Assembly (NCBI GenBank): GCA_046351135.1
Contig: JAXLZA010000008.1
Coordinates: 209,324 to 273,323 of the forward strand
Reading direction: 5' to 3'
DNA: 64,000 bases
Source of the DNA: UBA4427 sp046351135
GTDB lineage: Bacteria > Myxococcota_A > UBA9160 > UBA4427
The notes beneath the pieces are model-generated. The model was not told the origin of the DNA. It did not search any database and saw nothing but the letters and a program-made list of their open reading frames with translations. Below, piece after piece: positions 35,691 to 44,800 of the stretch. Within the stretch, counting starts at the first letter, position 1, and every line of letters starts with the position of its first letter. Both the position numbers and the translations under genes were made by a program.

Positions 35691-37247
35691 TCAGCTTCCC
35701 TTCGCCCGCTCGCGCGCCGCGATCCGCTCGGCCCGGAGCGCCGCGCGCCGGACCTTGCCGGCGTCGTCCTTCAGCTGCTCTGAGACGAGCTCGAAGCTGC
35801 GCGGGACCTTGTAGCGCACGAGCCGCTCCTCGACGTGGCGCCGCAGCTCGTCCTCGGCGATCGGCTTCGCGAGCTGGACGATCGCGTGAACGACCGCGCC
35901 GAGGTCGTCGTCCGGCAGCCCGATCACCGCACACGCGAGCACCGCCGGATGCGACTCGATCGCCCCCTCGACCTCCGCCGGATAGACGTTGGCGCCGCCG
36001 GTGATCACGAGGTCGGTCCGGCGGTCGACGAGGTACAGGAAGCCGTCCTCGTCGAGATAGCCCATGTCGCCGAGGGTCTCCCAGCCGTCGGCGAGGCGCC
36101 GCGGCTCGGCGCCGAGATAGTGATAGGTCGAGCCCGGCCCGCCGGGCGGCATGCCGTAGACGTCGCCGATCTCCCCGGGCGGCAGCGTCTCGCCGTCCGG
36201 GCCGACGATCTTGATCTTGCGGCCCTCGCTGACGCGCCCGACGGAGCCGGGCCGCGCGAGCCACTCGCGCCCGGAGATGAGCGTGCCGACGATCCGCTCG
36301 CTCCCCCCGTAGGCCTCCCAGACCCGATCGGGCCCGATCCACTCGATCCACTCCCGCCGCAGCCACTCCGGCAGGAACGCGCTGCTCGAGACGACCCGCG
36401 CGAGGGACGAGAGGTCGAAGCGCTCGCGCTCCTCGCGCGGGAGCTTCCAGATCCGGACCATCATCGTCGGGACGAAGATCGCCAGAGCGAGGCGGTGCTC
36501 CTCGATCAGCCGCAGCGACTCGGCCGGGTCGAAGCGCGTCATCGCGACGACCTTGCCTCCGCCGAGCAGGACCGAGAGGCAGTTGATCAGCGGCGCCGAG
36601 TGGTAGAGCGGGCCCGGGACGAGGATGCTCGTGCCCGGGGGCTGGCCGTGATAGGTCGCCTCGGGATCGCACTGCGCGGGGATGTGATCGACGACGACCT
36701 TCGGCCGGCCGGTCGAGCCGCCCGAGCAGATCGCCATGCGGTAGCGGGAGACTCGGTCGGGGAGCGGTGCGTCCGACTCGCCGGACGCGTCGAAGCCGGC
36801 CTCGAGGACCGCAGGGCCCGCCGATTCGCCGGCCCCGGCCCCGCTGCCGACGACGTGAGCGGCGTGAGCCCCGGCGTCGCCCCGGGCCGAGAGCGCTCGC
36901 CCGCCCGGCACCTCGCCGACGGGCGGACCGACGACGAGCTTCGGCGCAACGAGCGCGAGGATCGCGTCGCGCTCGGCGCGCGGCAGCCGCGGCGAGACCG
37001 GCTGCGGCGTCGCACCGAGCTTCCAGCAGGCGAAGAGCGCCTCGACGAACTCGCGCCCGTTCGGTAGCGCGAGGGTCACGAAGTCGCCCTCCCCGACCCC
37101 ACAGCGAGCGAAGAGCCGGGCGAGCCGGTTCGCCGCGCGATCGAGCTCGCCGTAGCGCGTCGTCCGGCCCTCGTGGACGAGGGCGATGGCGTCGGGCTGG
37201 CGCTCGGCGTGGAGCGAGAGCGCGCGTCCGTAGGAAACGAGGGGCAT
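35691..37247 (-). CDS. AMP-forming acyl-CoA synthetase
   Basis: The protein has 518 residues. The ATP loop is CSGGSTGRPKVVVDH, the adenylation core has EAYGGSERIVGTL (usually YGxTE) and GDMGYLDEDGFLYLVDRRTD, hinge LVITGGANVYPAEVE, and the C-terminal catalytic Lys region is DDAGKVRRAAL. It activates a carboxylic acid to the CoA thioester. An insertion of about 25 Gly/Ala residues occurs before the ATP loop (GSGAGAGESAG). It starts 3 bases after the amidohydrolase stop, so the two are coupled: the amidohydrolase could release the acid that this enzyme activates. Confidence 0.92.
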   Translation of the reverse strand: MPLVSYGRALSLHAERQPDAIALVHEGRTTRYGELDRAANRLARLFARCGVGEGDFVTLALPNGREFVEALFACWKLGATPQPVSPRLPRAERDAILALVAPKLVVGPPVGEVPGGRALSARGDAGAHAAHVVGSGAGAGESAGPAVLEAGFDASGESDAPLPDRVSRYRMAICSGGSTGRPKVVVDHIPAQCDPEATYHGQPPGTSILVPGPLYHSAPLINCLSVLLGGGKVVAMTRFDPAESLRLIEEHRLALAIFVPTMMVRIWKLPREERERFDLSSLARVVSSSAFLPEWLRREWIEWIGPDRVWEAYGGSERIVGTLISGREWLARPGSVGRVSEGRKIKIVGPDGETLPPGEIGDVYGMPPGGPGSTYHYLGAEPRRLADGWETLGDMGYLDEDGFLYLVDRRTDLVITGGANVYPAEVEGAIESHPAVLACAVIGLPDDDLGAVVHAIVQLAKPIAEDELRRHVEERLVRYKVPRSFELVSEQLKDDAGKVRRAALRAERIAARERAKGS

Positions 37248-37250
37248 CGT

Positions 37251-38579
37251 TCAGGCCGCGGCGAGGGTGTGGGTCAGCAGGTCCTTCTCGACGACGCCGT
37301 CCTTCAGGACGAGGGGGACGTTGTCGGGGCTCCGGAAGAGCGAGACGTCCTGGGTCGGATCGCCGGCGACGACGACGAGGTCCGCGAGCTTGCCCTTCGC
37401 GATCCGGCCGAGCTCGCGCCCGCGCTCGCGCAGCGCGTCGGCCCCGTTCGCGGTCGCCCAGCGCAGGAGCTCGATCGGCGGGACCCCGTGCTTGACGTAG
37501 ACCTCCATCTCCGACGCGTAGTCGCCGTGGGGCATCATCGCGAAGCCGTAGTCGTCGCCGAGCAGCATGCGGACGCCGGCGGCGCGCAGCTTCGGCATCA
37601 TCGAGGCGGTGTACTCGAAGTCGCGGCGGACGGCGGCGAGGCGCGCGATCGTCCGCGCGCGGGACTCGGGGAATCCGTTGCCGATCGGGAAGTTGCCCAT
37701 CTCGTAGTTCCAGCTCTCGGCGAAGCCGAGGAAGCGCTCCGACCAGAGGTAGCTCGGCGTGATCGAGGCGTCGGACTCGAGCACCGCCTCGATCCCCTCC
37801 TCGTCGATCAGATCGGCATGGTCGATGATGTCGACGCCGGCCCGGGCGGCCGCGACGATGCCGCTCCGCGACGGGCAATGGGCCCGGATCAGCGCCTTGC
37901 GCGCATGCGTCGCCTCGACGGCGGCGCGGATCTCGACGTCCGAGTAGTAGTTGTAGTCGGGGATCGGCTGGCTGCCGTGGCCGTCGGAGATCGAGATCTT
38001 CACGATCTCGCAGCCCCGCCCGACCTCCTCGCGGATCGCCTGGCGGAGCGCCTCGACGCCGTCGGCGCGGCGGATGAGACCGTGGTTCCGGATGCCCATG
38101 AACCAGGCGCGGTTGTCGCCGTCGGCGGAGTCGCCCGACGCGATGATCTCCCGGGTACACGGTGTGACGCGCGGGCCCTTCGTCAGGCCGAGCAGGATCG
38201 CCTCCTTGAGGCAGACGTCGAGCAGGTCGCCGTTCGAGGAGCCGATGATGCTCGTCACGCCGACGTTCAGCGCGAGCTGGGCGTTCTTCGCGGCGACCAT
38301 CCCGAGATAGGCCGGGGGCATGTTGAGCCCGAGATAGGGCGAGGGGTTGCCCGCGTCGGGGCCGAAGCCCGTATGGAAATGACACTGGAACATGCCCGGC
38401 ATCAGGGTCTTGCCGGTCAGGTCGTAGACCCGGTCCCCGGGATTCTCCTTGAAGCGGGCGGCGTCGGCCGGGCCGCCGACGTGGCTGATGCGGTTGCCCT
38501 CGACGACGACGACCGTGCCGGCGGGCATCAATTCCGTTCCGTCGAAGACCTGGGCATGGCGGAAGACGGTGCGACTCAT
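37251..38579 (-). CDS. Amidohydrolase (imidazolonepropionase-like)
   Basis: The protein has 442 residues. The composite domain TVFRHAQVFDGTELMPAG, metal motif MFQCHFHTGFG (HxH), IRAHCPSRSGI, IDHADLIDEEGIEAV and the final RIAKGKLADLVVVAGDP identify a metal-dependent amidohydrolase of the AdeC/imidazolonepropionase-like type. No signal peptide. It leads the operon 38579-33684 (amidohydrolase, CoA synthetase, crotonase, reductase), which reads as hydrolysis, activation, hydration/isomerisation and reduction of one substrate. This order of events is inference. Confidence 0.87.
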   Translation of the reverse strand: MSRTVFRHAQVFDGTELMPAGTVVVVEGNRISHVGGPADAARFKENPGDRVYDLTGKTLMPGMFQCHFHTGFGPDAGNPSPYLGLNMPPAYLGMVAAKNAQLALNVGVTSIIGSSNGDLLDVCLKEAILLGLTKGPRVTPCTREIIASGDSADGDNRAWFMGIRNHGLIRRADGVEALRQAIREEVGRGCEIVKISISDGHGSQPIPDYNYYSDVEIRAAVEATHARKALIRAHCPSRSGIVAAARAGVDIIDHADLIDEEGIEAVLESDASITPSYLWSERFLGFAESWNYEMGNFPIGNGFPESRARTIARLAAVRRDFEYTASMMPKLRAAGVRMLLGDDYGFAMMPHGDYASEMEVYVKHGVPPIELLRWATANGADALRERGRELGRIAKGKLADLVVVAGDPTQDVSLFRSPDNVPLVLKDGVVEKDLLTHTLAAA

Positions 38580-38792
38580 GGACGAACCCCTGGATTGCGC
38601 TTCATCGGCCGGACTCTATCACGGGGTCCGCGCCGATCGCGATGCGCCGCCCGGCCGCGCCGGGCGACCGCCGGCATGGCTGGTCCGGGGCCCCGCCCGT
38701 ATCATCGGCGACACGCCGGAGTCGCCGCCCGCGCACGCCCGGCCCGGGGCGCCGACCCGGTGCCCGTCCCGACGAAACAGGGAGACCCCGCC

Positions 38793-40088
38793 ATGTCGAT
38801 CCGCCCCGAAGACTTGATCCTGATCAGCGTCGACGATCACATCTGCGAGCCCGCGGACCTCTTCGAGGGGCGCCTCCCGAAGAAGTACCAGGCCGACGCC
38901 CCCTTCGTCTCCGAGGACGCGAACGGCCGCCAGCAGTGGTGGTACCAGGGCAAGCCCGGCCGCAACCTCGGCCTCAACGCCGCGGCCGGCAAGCCCCGCG
39001 AGTACTACAACACCGACGCCCACCGCTACGACGAGATGCGCCGCGGCTGCTGGGACGTGAACGAGCGCGTCCGCGACATGTCGGCGGGCGGCGTGCTGGC
39101 GGGCCTCAACTTCCCGAACTTCACGGGCTTCGCCGGCCAGGTCCTGAACCAGGGCCCCGACCCCGACATGAACGTCGCGATGATCCAGGCCTACAACGAC
39201 TGGCACATCGACGGCTGGTGCGGCGCCCATCCCGATCGCTTCATCCCCTGCGGCATCCTCCCGCTCTTCGACCCCAAGCGCGCCGCCGAGGAGATCCGCC
39301 GTCTCGCGAAGAAGGGCTGCCACGCCGTCACCTTCTCCGAGAACCCCGAGGCGCTCGACATGCCCTCGATCCACTCCGGTCAGTGGGACGAGCTGTTCGC
39401 CGCCTGCAGCGACGAGGGCACCGTCCTGTGCTGCCACATCGGCTCCTCGTCGAAGAGCTCGGCGACCTCGAAGGACGCACCGCCGTCGGTGCCCATGACG
39501 CTCTCGTCGGCGATGGCGATCTTCACGCTGGGCGATCTCATCTGGAACGACATCTGGTGGCGGTTCCCGAACCTCAAGTTCTCGCTGACCGAGGGCGACG
39601 TCGGCTGGATCCCCTACTTCCTCTGGCGCGCCGAGCACGTCCAGCGCCGCCACTCCGGCTGGACCGGCCATCAGTTCCCGAACGGCATGGGCCCGACCGA
39701 CGTCTTCCTGAAGCACGTGCTCTGCTGCTTCATCTCGGACCCGATCGGGATCGAGCTGATCGACCACTTCAACGTCGACAACCTCTGCTGGGAGTCGGAC
39801 TTCCCGCACAGCGACACCAACTGGCCCCACGGACCCGAGGAGCTCGCGCAGCTCCTCGGCGATCTCCCCGCCGAGACGGTCTCGAAGATCACCCACGAGA
39901 ACGCGATGAAGCACTTCCGGTTCGACCCGTTCAAGTACCGGGCGAAGGAGAAGTGTCGCGCCGGGGCGCTGCGCGCCGAGGCCCCGGACGTCGACGTCGT
40001 GACCCGGGTCGGGCGCAAGGCCGACAGCCGAGACGTCGAGCACTTCAAGATGCTGGCGCGCGGGGCGGGAACGGTGTCGGGGAAGTAG
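38793..40088 (+). CDS. Amidohydrolase family 2 protein
   Basis: The protein has 431 residues. ATG 38793 follows AGGGAGA by 7 bases. It starts ILISVDDHICEPADLFEGRL, the DDH-x2-EP form typical of Amidohydro_2 proteins in actinobacteria and deltaproteobacteria. TLCCHIG-like VLCCHIGSSSKSS and WESDFPHSDTNWPHGPEEL (the C-terminal metal Asp region) are conserved. Many of these act as decarboxylases or C-C hydrolases on aromatic or lipid acids. It is monocistronic, divergent from the operon to its left and convergent with the ferredoxin. Confidence 0.88.
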   Translation: MSIRPEDLILISVDDHICEPADLFEGRLPKKYQADAPFVSEDANGRQQWWYQGKPGRNLGLNAAAGKPREYYNTDAHRYDEMRRGCWDVNERVRDMSAGGVLAGLNFPNFTGFAGQVLNQGPDPDMNVAMIQAYNDWHIDGWCGAHPDRFIPCGILPLFDPKRAAEEIRRLAKKGCHAVTFSENPEALDMPSIHSGQWDELFAACSDEGTVLCCHIGSSSKSSATSKDAPPSVPMTLSSAMAIFTLGDLIWNDIWWRFPNLKFSLTEGDVGWIPYFLWRAEHVQRRHSGWTGHQFPNGMGPTDVFLKHVLCCFISDPIGIELIDHFNVDNLCWESDFPHSDTNWPHGPEELAQLLGDLPAETVSKITHENAMKHFRFDPFKYRAKEKCRAGALRAEAPDVDVVTRVGRKADSRDVEHFKMLARGAGTVSGK

Positions 40089-40178
40089 GGGCGCAGGCTC
40101 AGCCTCGCGGGCCGCTCCCGACGAGCCGGCCGAGGGAGCACCGAAGGCGCGTCGCCTCTTCGGGTCCTCGCCTCGCCC

Positions 40179-40382
40179 TCAGCCCACGATCTTGAGCGAC
40201 CGGTTCGGACAGAACCGCACCGCCGCCTCGACCTTCGTCCGCAGCGACTCGTCGGGCTCCGCGATGATCAGCTGGGCGTGGTCGTAACGGCCGGGCTCGG
40301 GGACGACGCGGAAGACCTCGGGCGCCTCCTCGGCGCAGACGCCGTGCCCCTGGCAGAGCTGCAGATCGATCTCGATGCGCAT
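40179..40382 (-). CDS. P450-type ferredoxin ([3Fe-4S]-like)
   Basis: The protein has 67 residues: MRIEIDLQLCQGHGVCAEEA, then an acidic middle and AVRFCPNRSLKIVG. The cluster ligands C-x5-C ... C-P with His in place of one Cys (CQGHGVC) are those of single-cluster [3Fe-4S] ferredoxins that serve cytochromes P450. AGGAGA precedes ATG by 5 bases. It follows the CYP51-like fragment by 26 bases and was evidently its redox partner. Since that P450 is broken, the ferredoxin may now serve the other P450s in the window. Confidence 0.9.
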   Translation of the reverse strand: MRIEIDLQLCQGHGVCAEEAPEVFRVVPEPGRYDHAQLIIAEPDESLRTKVEAAVRFCPNRSLKIVG

Positions 40383-40408
40383 TCGTTCTCCTGGCCCGCT
40401 CGCCGCGC

Positions 40409-41308
40409 CTAACGCCGCCGCCGGTAGCGGACCCGCGCGCCGACGGTCGGCCGCAGGATCAGCGACGGCATCACGTCCTGGATGTCCTCGGGCCGCCCGA
40501 CGAGCTCGAAGTCGTAGCGCGAGAGCATCGCGCACATCACCGACTTGACCTGCAGGATCCCGAAGGCGTTGCCGACGCACTTGCGCATGCCCGCGCCGAA
40601 CGGGATGTAGGCGAAGGGGTTGTCCGGCAGCTTGCGATGGGGGTCGAAGCGCTCGGGGTCCGGGAAGACCTCGGGCACGCGATGGGCCACGTAGGGCGAG
40701 CAGACGACCGTGTCGCCGACCTTGAAGGTGTAGTCCTTGAACGAAAAGGGCTGCATGACCTGGCGCGCGAGGGTGCACAGCGGCGGGTGCAGGCGCAGGG
40801 TCTCGAAGATGAAGCCCTCGAGCAGCGGGATCGTCCGCAGCGACGCATAGGAGAGATCGCCGCCGCTCTTGTAGATCCCGTCGACCTCGGCGAGCAGCTC
40901 GGAGCGGTACTCCCGGTGACGCGCGAACTCGAGCAGCGTCCAGGCAGACGTGTTCGAGCTGGTATGGAAGCCGCCGAACATGATCCAGACGACCATGCCG
41001 GGAATGAGGTGCTCCGGGAGCTTGCGGCCGTCGTCGAGGGTCGAATGCATGAACGTGTCGATCATGTCGTCGTACTGGCGACCGGATCGCTTGCGCTCGG
41101 CGACCTCGGCGAGGACGAGCTCCTGGAGTCGCGCGCGGGCGCGATCGCGGCGCTTCAGCGCGTCGCCGGCGCCGTACGGATCGAGCATCGCCTCTGGCGA
41201 CACCGCGCTCTCGAGCTCGTGGTAGAGCCCGCCGAACTCGTCCGTCCGCTTGCGGCGGAGGTCGCTGCCCATCAGCGAATGGGTCGAGGTCCGCAGCACG
41301 AGGGCGGG
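40409..41308 (-). pseudogene. CYP51-like cytochrome P450, N-terminus missing
   Basis: About 300 codons of a CYP51-like P450 remain. Helix I reads MFGGFHTSSNTSAWTLLEF, then FETLRLHPPL (ExxR) and haem loop IPFGAGMRKCVGNAFG, ending VRYRRR. Upstream, homology can be followed through YHELE and LRTSTHSLMG to about 41305. There the sequence passes directly into the direct repeat at 41309, and the first 140 or so residues of a normal P450 are absent. An internal ATG (41272) could start a fragment, but it would lack the substrate-binding part. It was lost through insertion or deletion at the repeat edge. Confidence 0.8.
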
Positions 41309-41386
41309 GATAGGGAGTTCAAGCCCGCTCCTCCGCGTCACCCGTAAGGGCCACTGCGTAAACTGGCCCGTCCTGGGGGACCATCC
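41309..41386 (+). repeat. Accessory-zone direct repeat, copy A
   Basis: First of seven copies. It starts gatagggagttcaagccc and contains accgtaaggg-like and gtaaactggcc segments, ending ctggggga. It belongs with copy B to a subfamily (TTCAAGCCCGCT). Its left edge is exactly where the CYP51-like gene loses homology. Confidence 0.85.
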
Positions 41387-41819
41387 TGGGGGAGCAGGTC
41401 GAGGCGGTGCAGCAGCAGCTCGCCGAGCTCGAGGCCGAGCTGGCCCGGGAGCTCGCCTCGGTCGAGGGCGCGAGCACGGCCCACCAGGCCGAGCTCGAGC
41501 CGCTGCGCATCGCGGCGACGAAGGGCGATCTCGCGGTCGAGCAGGTCGCGCTCGTGTGCGTACCGGCGCAGGCGACGGCGGGCGGTGGGCTCGAGTCGCT
41601 CTGCGAGGCGGTGGCCTGAGCTCGTCGAACCGGATCGGGGCGATTCCGACAGGACCCGATTCGAGCGGCCCAGGCCCCATCGAAGCCCGGTCTCGGCCCG
41701 ATCGCGGGGGCCCGGTCCGGGTCCGCGACCCGAGAAATCATCGAAAGGTAAGACCTGCGCGCCGGCCCATCCGGGAAGCTTATGTCCGAGCCTCGGGACC
41801 GAGGCGAGGAGACGCCCGG
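41387..41819. other. Spacer between repeat A and the FG-GAP gene
   Basis: A short plus-strand frame here (about 41400-41619) would encode a Glu/Leu/Ala heptad-like peptide (QQQLAELEAELARELASVEG). It may be a remnant of a transposase or other coiled-coil gene but has no start signal or recognisable family. The remainder shows nothing I can name. The promoter for the FG-GAP lipoprotein should lie here. Confidence 0.35.
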
Positions 41820-44800
41820 ATGAAGCGCAACGCGGTGGTCCAATTCCTTCTCCTGCCCTTGCTGGCCTGTCATGCCGGGTCGGGTCCCGAGAGCCTCGCG
41901 ACCTCGTCGGTACCGGGCGGCCGAAGCGCATCCGTCGAGGAGCGGGCCCCGTCGAAGGGGCCGCTTCCGTCCGATGGGATGGCGGAGATCCGAAACCATC
42001 TCCTCGAGCGCGAATACTGGGCCAGCTCGACGCCCGACGGATTGCAGGCGCCCAACCGTGCCCACGACCTCCGGACCTATTTCGACGCCCGTGGCGTTCG
42101 GGTCGAGGACCGGAATGCGCCGGATCGATCGCCTCTGGTCGACCTGTCACTGGTCCGAATGGGTCGCGAGAGATCCCTTGCCAACGTCCCGAACGGCCAG
42201 GTCGTCCACCTCGGAGAAGGACGGGTCGAGATCCGACGCCAGTCCCTGGGCCTCGTCGAATGGTTCGACAATCGCAGCGACGGACTCGAGCAAGGGTTCA
42301 CGCTGAGTGCGCCGCCGATCGCCGACGCGACGCGCGTGTCGCCTCTCGTTCTCGAGCTCTCCGTCGTCGATGCCCGCGCCGATCTCCGCGAAGACAAGGT
42401 CGCGCTCGAAACGGCGACGGGACGTCGACTCGACTACGGCCACCTCGTCGTCCGCGACGCGACCGGAACGTCCCTGGTCGCCCGTTTCGAAGTGCCCAGC
42501 TCCGACCGCATCCGGATCCTGGTCGACGATCGCCTCGCGACCTATCCAGTCGTGATCGACCCGTTGCTGACGGGCGCGTTCGACGCGGTCGTGGAGAGCA
42601 ACCTCGCCTTCAGCGAGTTCGGATCGACCGTGGCCTCGGCGGGAGACGTCGATGGCGATGGATACGACGACGTGATCGTCGGGGCCGACGCCTACGATCA
42701 GGGCCAGACCGACGAAGGAGCCGCCTTCGTGTTCCGGGGCGGACCGACGGGCATCGGCAACGGCAATCCGACGACGGCCCACGCCGTGCTTCAGGGCGAT
42801 CAAGTCGATGGTCGTTTCGGATCCACCGTCTCCTCCGCCGGCGACGTGAACGGAGACGGCTACGACGACGTGATCGTCGGGGCCTACCTGTTCAACGCCG
42901 GTCAGGCGGACGAGGGCGCCGCGTTCGTGTTTCACGGCTCGCCCGCCGGCATCGCGAGCGGTGGACCCGCCATCGCCAACGGCTCGATGGAGAGCAACCA
43001 GACCGACGCGCAGCTGGGATTGGGCGTCGCATCCGCCGGCGACGTCAACGCCGACGGCTACGGCGACGTGATCGTCGGCTCGTTCCTCTACGACGCGGGG
43101 CAGACGAACGAGGGCGCCGCATTCGTCCTGCTGGGCAGCCCGACCGGAATCGGCAACCGCAACCCGACGTCGGCCCACGCCCGCTTCGAGAGCGATCAGG
43201 CCGATGCCTGGATGGGATTCAGCGTGGCCGGCGCGGGCGACATCGACGGCGATGGCGACGCGGAGGTCCTCGTCGGAGCGCCCTTCATGGACTTCCTCTC
43301 GACGGACGAGGGGGTCGCGGTCGTCTACCTCGGCAGCCCGGGCGGCATCGCCTCCGGCAATCCGGCGACGGCCCACGCGCGCTTCTACGGCCAGGCCTCG
43401 ACCCGGACCGGCACCAGCGTGGCCGGAGCGGGGGACGTCAATGGAGATGGCTTCGGCGACGTCATCATCGGCTCCCCGTTTCATTCGCACGGCAACCCGA
43501 ACGAAGGCGCCGCCTTCGTCTTCGCGGGCAGCGCCTCGGGATTCGCGGGCGGCTCGTACCTTCCGAACAACGCGAATCGCGTTCTCGAGAGCAATCAGGC
43601 GGAAGCGCGCTTCGGTTCGAGCGTCGCGTCGGCCGGCGACGTGAATGCCGACGGCTATGCCGACGTCGTCGTGGGCGCCTACGCCTACGACTCGGGACAG
43701 GTCGACGAAGGCGTCGCCTTCGTCTACGCAGGCAGCGCGACCGGGGTCGATGCCGAGATCGCGAAGCTCGAGTTCGACCAGGCCACCGCCTTCCTCGGCT
43801 ACTCGGTCGCCTCGGCGGGCGACGTCGATGCCGACGGGTTCGACGACGTGATCGTCGGGGCCTATCTCGCCAACGGCGGACAGGCCGACGAGGGCAGTGC
43901 GTTCGTATACCACGGCGGAGCGCGTGGATTCGCGAGCGGCCCGATCACGAACGCGTCGGTCTCGATGCAGTCGAACCAGGCGGGAGCCAACCTGGGTTTC
44001 TCGCTGGCGTCGGCAGGGGACGTCAACGCCGATGGCTTCGACGATTTCATCGTCGGAGCTCCCGGCTACGACGTGGCGCCCGGCATCGACGGCGCCGCCT
44101 TCGTGTTCCACGGCTCGTCACTGGGGTTCGCAGGCCTGAATCTCGCAGTCGCCAACGCGACTCTCAGCTCGGATCAAGCCGGTTTCTCCTTCTTTGGCTT
44201 ACATGTCTCCTCTGCCGGAGACGTGAACGGAGACGGCTTCGGGGACGTGATCGTCGGGGCGCCCCTGTACTCCGATCCGGAATCCCAGGAAGGGGCGGCC
44301 TTCGTCTTTCTCGGTTCCTCGTCGGGCGTCGGCTCGCGCTCTTCGGCGGCGGCGGATGCGCGTCTGCAGTCGAATCAGGTGGATGCCGGTTTCGGGCAAA
44401 GCGTCGGCTCGGCGGGCGACGTCGATGGGGACGGCTTCGGCGACGTCCTCGTCGGAGCGGCCGGCTTCGACGGCGGCACGGTCGACGAGGGCGCCGCCTT
44501 CATCTTCTCCGGCGGCCCGGCGGGCATCGCTCATGGCGACACCACCTCGGCAGCGACTCGCCTGGAGTCGGACCAGGGGGCGAGCGCCGGCTTCTTCCAG
44601 ATTCCGATGTTCGGGCTCAACGTCGCCTCGGCGGGAGACATCAACGGCGACGGTTACGGCGACGTCGTCGTCGGCTCGCCTGGCTTCGAAGCCGGAACCC
44701 AGGACGAGGGCGCTGCGTTCGTGTTCCTCGGGTCGCCGACCGGCGTCGCCTCGGCGACGCCCGCGACGGCGCATGCCCGAATCGAAGGCGAACAGTCGAA

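Noticed and set aside
41407..41619. Short plus-strand coiled-coil-like frame right of repeat A.
   Set aside because: No family, no ribosome binding site and low-complexity Glu/Leu/Ala content; noted only as a possible remnant.
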